9,543 bases of DNA from an uncultured Treponema sp. (lineage in GTDB: Bacteria; Spirochaetota; Spirochaetia; Treponematales; Treponemataceae), in NCBI GenBank assembly GCA_905236315.1, contig CAJOPO010000541.1:1-9543 (forward strand). The letters run 5' to 3'. The position numbers and the translations under genes are program-made. Each line of letters opens with the position of its first letter. The first letter of the stretch is position 1. Below are positions 6,399 to 9,543 of the stretch, piece after piece. The notes under the pieces were generated by a model. That model made no database searches, was not told where the DNA came from, and saw only the letters and a list, made by a program, of their open reading frames with translations.

Positions 6399-6653
6399 TT
6401 ATTTTAGAACTGAATCAATTAGAGCCTTTAATGCAGGGTCCTGCTTTACTGATGAAGTTTCTATATCATGCATAATAGTAAAAATACCATCCTGGCACAT
6501 AATTGCATTTTTTTCCATAACATTGTTCTCTAAAGCGTTCATATTTTGATTTCCTAAACTTTGTAATATAGATAGGGAACGCTGCATAAGTCCGCGTGGA
6601 AGTGCATTCATTTGATAAGTATTAGTAGATGTTTCTTTTACAAACTCCTGCAT
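6399..6653 (-). CDS. Small orphan protein (84 residues), function unknown
   Basis: An 84-residue soluble, mostly helical protein with no family I can name. It has a Met/Asn-rich middle (residues 37-54) and two cysteine-free halves apart from Cys53; no signal peptide, membrane segment, zinc site or DNA-binding motif is visible. Reality as a gene is supported by AAGGA five bases before the ATG, by a strong terminator just after its stop, and by fitting neatly between two long genes on a strand with no competing frame. It lies 61 bases after the larger membrane-protein gene on the same strand and may be co-transcribed with it. The RNA between them contains TTAGCC twice in a row but no clear promoter or terminator. 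Confidence 0.7.
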   Translation of the reverse strand: MQEFVKETSTNTYQMNALPRGLMQRSLSILQSLGNQNMNALENNVMEKNAIMCQDGIFTIMHDIETSSVKQDPALKALIDSVLK

Positions 6654-6714
6654 ATAATTCCTTTTATCCCCTGTTTTTATTATCGGCTAAGGCTAAGAGT
6701 GATTGAGTAAATTC

Positions 6715-8286
6715 TTAAATTTCTTCCGCTTCTTCTAATTCCTCTAAGACCTCTTCTTCTGCAGTATCTTCCAAAGGCGCAGGATTATCTTTTTCATTAG
6801 GTTCTACATCTTCAAGTTCTTCTAGCTCTTCTAACTCTTCAAGTTCACTATCGTCCTCACCTTGTTCGCTTGCAGAAAGCTTAGAGGAGGTAGAGGCTTT
6901 CTCTATGGAGCTTTGTTCTACGGCTTCTATTGCTTCTGCCTCTGTTAGAGCACTAGCAGGGGCACTTGCACTTGTTGCAGAGACATCTGGTGGGCTAACT
7001 TTATCTTTATGAGAGAGTAAGACACCTCCCCCCATAGCAGAAAGTAATTCGCTCCAGCATATATTCAAAAGTTCATTTACTTCTCTCTCGTAGCGTCGCC
7101 CTCTTCTGCCTAATTTTTTTATTATACGAGCATTTACATCTTGCCTACCTAATTCCAACTTAGAGCGAATTGTTTCTTTGTTAAAATCCCCTTTACTTTC
7201 TAAATATTCGCGAAAAAGATTTAATTCAAGACTTTTTATGCGCGTATTTATTATGCTTATGTCATCAGAACGTAGACCACAAATCATAAATACCAAAAGG
7301 TAAAGCGTTATAAAAAAACAAACTAAAATTAAAACTTTTTCGTAATTATTTAGTAGAAAATAATTTTCATTATATACAATGCCTATTATTGAATATTTAG
7401 AAACATTGCTGCTTATAAGCATATAAGTTTCGCCATTATCAACAGATTCTACTAAAGGAACTAGGGAATAGCTTTTCCTCTGCCATATACGAGCAACTTC
7501 TTTTGAAAAGATTTCTTTACCAACAGGAGGCATTCCCAGTACAAAGCCAGAAACTATGGGGCGATAAGCATTTTCAGCATTTTCTACATTACTCACAACT
7601 GTAAGCGTATAACCTAAGGGAATTAAGTTTTCTGAATCAATAAAATGAACAAAAGCAGCGGCTTGAACATAAAAAAGTAGAGTACCCCGCCATGCTTCAT
7701 AGCGGTCAAAATATGGAAAGGAAAAGATTATTCTATTTTTTGTATTATCAAAAAAGATTTTACACCTCTTTGTTATTTGTTCAGGTGTAGAAGAATATGT
7801 GCCATCATCGTTAGAAGCAAGCAAGGAAAACGCAGGTTCATCAGAGTCTTCCCCATCAGGATAGTTTTTATAAGAGATTAAATCTCCCTTATTACTAAAA
7901 ATATCTTGCGAATATGTACTAAAATGTTGATTAAAACCATTTGCATCTACAATTCTAATGCCATCTAATTCAGGTATTTGCTCAAATAAAAAGCCAGTTG
8001 CATTATTACGCCCCGCCATTTGAACATCTTGGGCATCTCGCTCTATATAAGAAACTACATCGGGGGCAAGCGCATAAAGGGCAAACTGAGAAAGTAGATT
8101 ATCTATATATTCATCATAACGATTGCTTATCTTTTGTAATCTAAAATCCATTTGCTTTACAAGGCGAGGTTTTAGAAGGTTTGTTTCTAAAAAATCAAAA
8201 CCTCCTACAAAACCAATTATACTTGCAAAGCCAAAAATGAGAATCGTTATAAATAAACTCAAAAATATTTTATATGATGATGCCAT
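6715..8286 (-). CDS. Two-helix membrane protein with sensor-like outer domain and acidic repeat tail
   Basis: A 523-residue membrane protein, family not recognised. A first membrane helix lies at about residues 7-29, followed by a large extracytoplasmic domain (about 30-312), then a second helix at about 317-337. That layout, with a helical stretch after the first helix and blocks such as LDGIRIVDANG (107-117) and RIIFSFPYFDRYEAWRGTLLFYVQ (185-208), is like Cache-type sensor domains; the fold is inferred. The cytoplasmic part (338-420) is basic and helical (KLGRRGRRYEREVNELL) and contains no HAMP, kinase, GGDEF or chemotaxis signalling domain. Residues 430-475 are an Ala/Ser linker and 476-523 a very acidic tail with repeated ELE units. 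No clear ribosome site precedes the ATG at 8284-8286. A partner-binding sensor or scaffold is possible. It is followed by the 84-residue gene. Confidence 0.82.
   Translation of the reverse strand: MASSYKIFLSLFITILIFGFASIIGFVGGFDFLETNLLKPRLVKQMDFRLQKISNRYDEYIDNLLSQFALYALAPDVVSYIERDAQDVQMAGRNNATGFLFEQIPELDGIRIVDANGFNQHFSTYSQDIFSNKGDLISYKNYPDGEDSDEPAFSLLASNDDGTYSSTPEQITKRCKIFFDNTKNRIIFSFPYFDRYEAWRGTLLFYVQAAAFVHFIDSENLIPLGYTLTVVSNVENAENAYRPIVSGFVLGMPPVGKEIFSKEVARIWQRKSYSLVPLVESVDNGETYMLISSNVSKYSIIGIVYNENYFLLNNYEKVLILVCFFITLYLLVFMICGLRSDDISIINTRIKSLELNLFREYLESKGDFNKETIRSKLELGRQDVNARIIKKLGRRGRRYEREVNELLNICWSELLSAMGGGVLLSHKDKVSPPDVSATSASAPASALTEAEAIEAVEQSSIEKASTSSKLSASEQGEDDSELEELEELEELEDVEPNEKDNPAPLEDTAEEEVLEELEEAEEI
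6809..6844 (-). repeat. Four tandem 9-base units encoding the ELE repeat
   Basis: On the plus strand, units TCTTCAAGT, TCTTCTAGC, TCTTCTAAC and TCTTCAAGT run head to tail at 6809-6817, 6818-6826, 6827-6835 and 6836-6844. They encode the Leu-Glu-Glu repeats of the acidic tail. Because the unit is a multiple of three, gain or loss of copies would lengthen or shorten the tail without breaking the frame. Confidence 0.75.
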
Positions 8287-8322
8287 AGTAAAATCTATGT
8301 ATGCTTCTGCAAATGATTTTAG

Positions 8323-8344
8323 AGTGTTCTCTTAGGAAAACACT
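8323..8344. promoter_or_regulatory. Inverted repeat in the leader of the sensor-like gene
   Basis: AGTGTT (8323-8328) pairs with AACACT (8339-8344), with an inner TC/GA pair after one mismatch and a four-base loop. It lies about 37 bases before the ATG of the minus-strand membrane protein and downstream of its candidate promoter, so it would be an operator or a leader hairpin. No T-run follows on either strand. Confidence 0.35.
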
Positions 8345-8347
8345 GAA

Positions 8348-8383
8348 ATTATGCCTAAAATATTACAGCATTTTCCAAAACTT
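8348..8383 (-). promoter_or_regulatory. Possible promoter of the sensor-like gene
   Basis: On the minus strand AAGTTTTGGAA (8373-8383) carries a -35-like TTGGAA, followed after 19 bases by CATAAT (8348-8353). The same 11-mer with the same spacing to a -10-like box precedes the Nudix gene. The spacing is longer than ideal. Confidence 0.3.
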
Positions 8384-8440
8384 TCTACACCCCCATTATC
8401 TTAATTTTCGGTAATTTCTAAATTGTTATTTAAGTATAAA

Positions 8441-8473
8441 AAAAGGGATTGTTGAATTACAACAATCCCTTTT
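8441..8473 (-). terminator. Intrinsic terminator of the tRNA gene
   Basis: Two 14-base arms (8441-8454 and 8460-8473) are perfectly complementary around a five-base loop. On the minus strand the stem is followed by a T-run (TTT after the stem's own TTTT). The first stem base overlaps the tRNA discriminator base, so the terminator abuts the mature tRNA with no room for an encoded CCA. It also isolates the tRNA from the sensor-like gene downstream. Confidence 0.92.
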
Positions 8474-8546
8474 GGGCCATCTAAGACTTGAACTTAGGAC
8501 CAAAGGATTATGAGTCCTCTGCTCTAACCAACTGAGCTAATGGCCC
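8473..8546 (-). tRNA. tRNA with CAU anticodon, tRNA-Ile2 favoured over elongator tRNA-Met
   Basis: The 74-base minus-strand sequence folds into a full cloverleaf: a perfect 7-bp acceptor stem (GGGCCAT/ATGGCCC), a D arm with GCTC/GAGC, an anticodon arm GAGGA-CTCATAA-TCCTT, and a perfect T stem CTAAG/CTTAG around TTCAAGT. The anticodon is CAU. It carries C4-G69 and C5-G68 pairs and G27-U43, features I recall as distinguishing E. coli tRNA-Ile2 (substrate of the lysidine synthetase TilS) from elongator tRNA-Met, which has U4-A69 and A5-U68. I therefore lean to Ile2, reading AUA after the C is changed to lysidine. An initiator tRNA is excluded because position 1 pairs with 72 and the three G-C pairs of the initiator anticodon stem are absent. 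CCA is not encoded. Automatic annotation may call it tRNA-Met. Confidence 0.93.
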
Positions 8547-8559
8547 GACTTGTATAAAT

Positions 8560-8588
8560 ACTATATCATTTTCATAAATCTTGGTCAA
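8560..8588 (-). promoter_or_regulatory. Strong promoter of the tRNA gene
   Basis: On the minus strand TTGACC (8583-8588) and TATAGT (8560-8565) are separated by exactly 17 bases, and TGA before the -10 gives the extended TGn form. Transcription would begin near 8553, leaving a short 5' leader for RNase P to remove. Confidence 0.8.
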
Positions 8589-8640
8589 TAGCAAAAATAA
8601 AATTATTTAAAATTTTCTACTTACACAAAAAATAAAAATT

Positions 8641-8649
8641 TGGTAGTAT
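8641..8649 (+). promoter_or_regulatory. Possible promoter of the MATE leader RNA
   Basis: TGGTAGTAT is an extended -10 form (TGn followed by TAGTAT at 8644-8649) but the -35 position holds only TTACAC (8621-8626, 17 bases upstream), a poor match. It would start an RNA near 8656 that reaches the hairpin at 8722-8773 after about 65 bases. Confidence 0.3.
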
Positions 8650-8721
8650 AAGACTTAAGTTTTAAACCAAAAGATTTGATGAGGAAACAATTTTCTTCTC
8701 AAGTTTATTCTATATCTAACG

Positions 8722-8773
8722 AGCAGCGAAAGCATAAGTCCAGTTTGGATTTGTACTTTCGCTGCTTTTTTTT
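8722..8773 (+). terminator. Strong hairpin with T-run in the leader of the MATE gene
   Basis: AGCAGCGAAAG (8722-8732) pairs perfectly with CTTTCGCTGCT (8756-8766). The bases between also pair almost throughout, so the whole forms one stem of about 20 pairs with one mismatch (8733/8755) and a three-base loop, followed by a run of eight T (8766-8773). This is a textbook intrinsic terminator, yet no gene precedes it on this strand and it ends 16 bases before the MATE start. It is either an attenuator controlling the efflux gene or the end of a small RNA of about 120 bases. Confidence 0.8.
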
Positions 8774-8780
8774 ATTTTAT

Positions 8781-8784
8781 GAGG
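8781..8784 (+). promoter_or_regulatory. Ribosome binding site fixing the MATE start
   Basis: GAGG lies five bases before the ATG at 8790. The frame stays open upstream to a TTG at 8676 and an ATG at 8679, but those starts lack a ribosome site and would translate through the terminator hairpin, so 8790 is chosen. Confidence 0.6.
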
Positions 8785-8789
8785 TATTT

Positions 8790-9543
8790 ATGAAAGACTA
8801 TGATTTAGGAACAGAAAAGATAGGGAGACTCATTAGACATTTTTCCATACCATGTGTCATTAGTATGCTAGTAGCAGCATTGTACAATATTGTTGACCAG
8901 ATTTTTATTGGTTGGAGCGAGGCAGGAGCATTTGGAAACGCTGCCACAAACATTGTATATCCCTTTACTGTATTTGCATTAGGACTTGCCCTACTTGTAG
9001 GAGACGGAAGTGCGGCTAATTTTAGTCTTGAACTTGGTAGAAAAAACAAAGACAAGGCAGATAAGGCTATGGGAAATGGTTTTTCTCTCCTTATAATCCT
9101 ATCTATTATATTATGTGGGGTGGGCATTTTACTAAAAGCGCAAATACTTAAACTTTTTGGGGCAAATCCCAATGAAGAACTTTGCTACAAATATGCAAAT
9201 CAATACTTTAGCGTTATTTGTGTAGGGCTACCCTTCTACATGATAGGGCAGGGCTTAAACGCTTCCATTCGCGCAGATAGTTCGCCAAAATATGCTATGA
9301 GTTGCACTCTAGTTGGAGCAATCACAAATCTCATATTAGACCCTCTTTTTATTTTTGTATTCAATATGGGTGTAAAAGGTGCCGCCATTGCAACCATAAT
9401 AGGACAGATATTAACATTTTTAATGAGTATTTTTTATCTTTTCCGTTCAAAAAAACTTTCATATTAATAAATCTTCACTTGCACTAGATTTTTCCATTAT
9501 AAAGAAAATTATAACAATAGGAATGGCATCCCTTATTGTTCAA
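8790..9543 (+). pseudogene. MATE-family multidrug efflux transporter, frameshifted and cut by window edge
   Basis: MATE transporters export drugs and metabolites across the inner membrane in exchange for Na+ or H+, using 12 helices in two six-helix halves (about 450 residues). The first frame gives 225 residues covering the N-terminal half: LIRHFSIPCVISMLVAALYN, then DQIFIG, the YPFTVFALGLALLVGDGSA helix, the LELGRKNKDKADKAMGNG loop, and four further helices ending at FRSKKLSY with TAA at 9465-9467. From 9472 the +1 frame reads SSLALDFSIIKKIITIGMAS and on to the window end, exactly what should begin the second half in this family. Removing one A from the seven at 9449-9455 joins both parts as FRSKNFHINKSSLALDFSII. 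So the gene is inactive, phase-variable, or the base count is a sequencing error. The second half lies mostly outside the window. Confidence 0.78.
9449..9455 (+). repeat. Run of seven A at the MATE frameshift point
   Basis: The A7 tract lies in the loop between the two transporter halves. With six A the reading frame continues through both halves; with seven it stops at 9465. Such runs are prone to replication slippage and to sequencing miscounts. Confidence 0.7.

Noticed and set aside
8798..9172. 124-codon minus-strand frame opposite the MATE gene
   Set aside because: It is antisense to clear MATE coding sequence with no family resemblance.
9449..9456. Programmed -1 frameshift at the A-rich tract of the MATE gene
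   Set aside because: AAAAAAAC resembles a slippery site, but the downstream coding lies in the +1 frame, not the -1 frame, so ordinary -1 shifting would not join the halves.
1..9543. Defence island, prophage or insertion sequence
   Set aside because: No transposase, integrase, phage structural gene or defence effector is seen apart from the small toxin-antitoxin pair.

Overview
The window reads as chromosomal DNA of a host-associated spirochaete, most likely a Treponema. The DNA is AT-rich. It carries a spirochaete-style lipoprotein (lipobox ending FFAC), a LysM protein with the long loop typical of treponemes, and a large protein that I recognise from memory as the spirochaete family DUF5312. 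This placement rests on family recognition and not on a search.

Layout from left to right. Bases 1-145 hold a palindromic, interspersed-looking repeat and a cluster of short TAYCGTCTAA repeats. They lie just downstream of a minus-strand type II toxin-antitoxin pair (antitoxin 428-661, YafQ-like toxin 146-427) with its own extended -10 promoter and a perfect palindrome near the transcript start. After a non-coding gap of about 370 bases comes a plus-strand two-gene operon (1032-2809): an acidic, helical lipoprotein whose stop overlaps the start of a secreted DUF4398-like/LysM protein. This looks like a periplasmic peptidoglycan-associated module. A minus-strand Nudix hydrolase of the ADP-ribose pyrophosphatase type (2823-3368) converges on it and diverges from a very tryptophan-rich polytopic membrane protein (3504-4613, DUF5692-like). 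A DUF5312-like cytoplasmic protein follows (about 4755-6302) and converges, across a strong hairpin, on two minus-strand genes: an 84-residue orphan (6399-6653) and a two-helix membrane protein with a large sensor-like outer domain and a repetitive acidic tail (6715-8286).

The right end holds a minus-strand tRNA with a CAU anticodon (tRNA-Ile2 favoured). It has a near-consensus promoter upstream and a perfect 14-bp terminator hairpin at its 3' end. Divergent from it is a MATE-family efflux gene. The MATE gene has a long leader containing a very strong terminator-like hairpin, and its reading frame is broken at a run of seven A. The homologous protein resumes in the +1 frame and runs off the window.

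I do not see a multi-gene defence island, CRISPR array, prophage or insertion sequence. The parts most worth a second look are the MATE frameshift at a homopolymer, the terminator-bearing MATE leader (attenuator or small RNA), the hybrid-looking antitoxin, the sensor-like membrane protein with the expandable acidic repeat, and the unannotated Trp-rich membrane protein.
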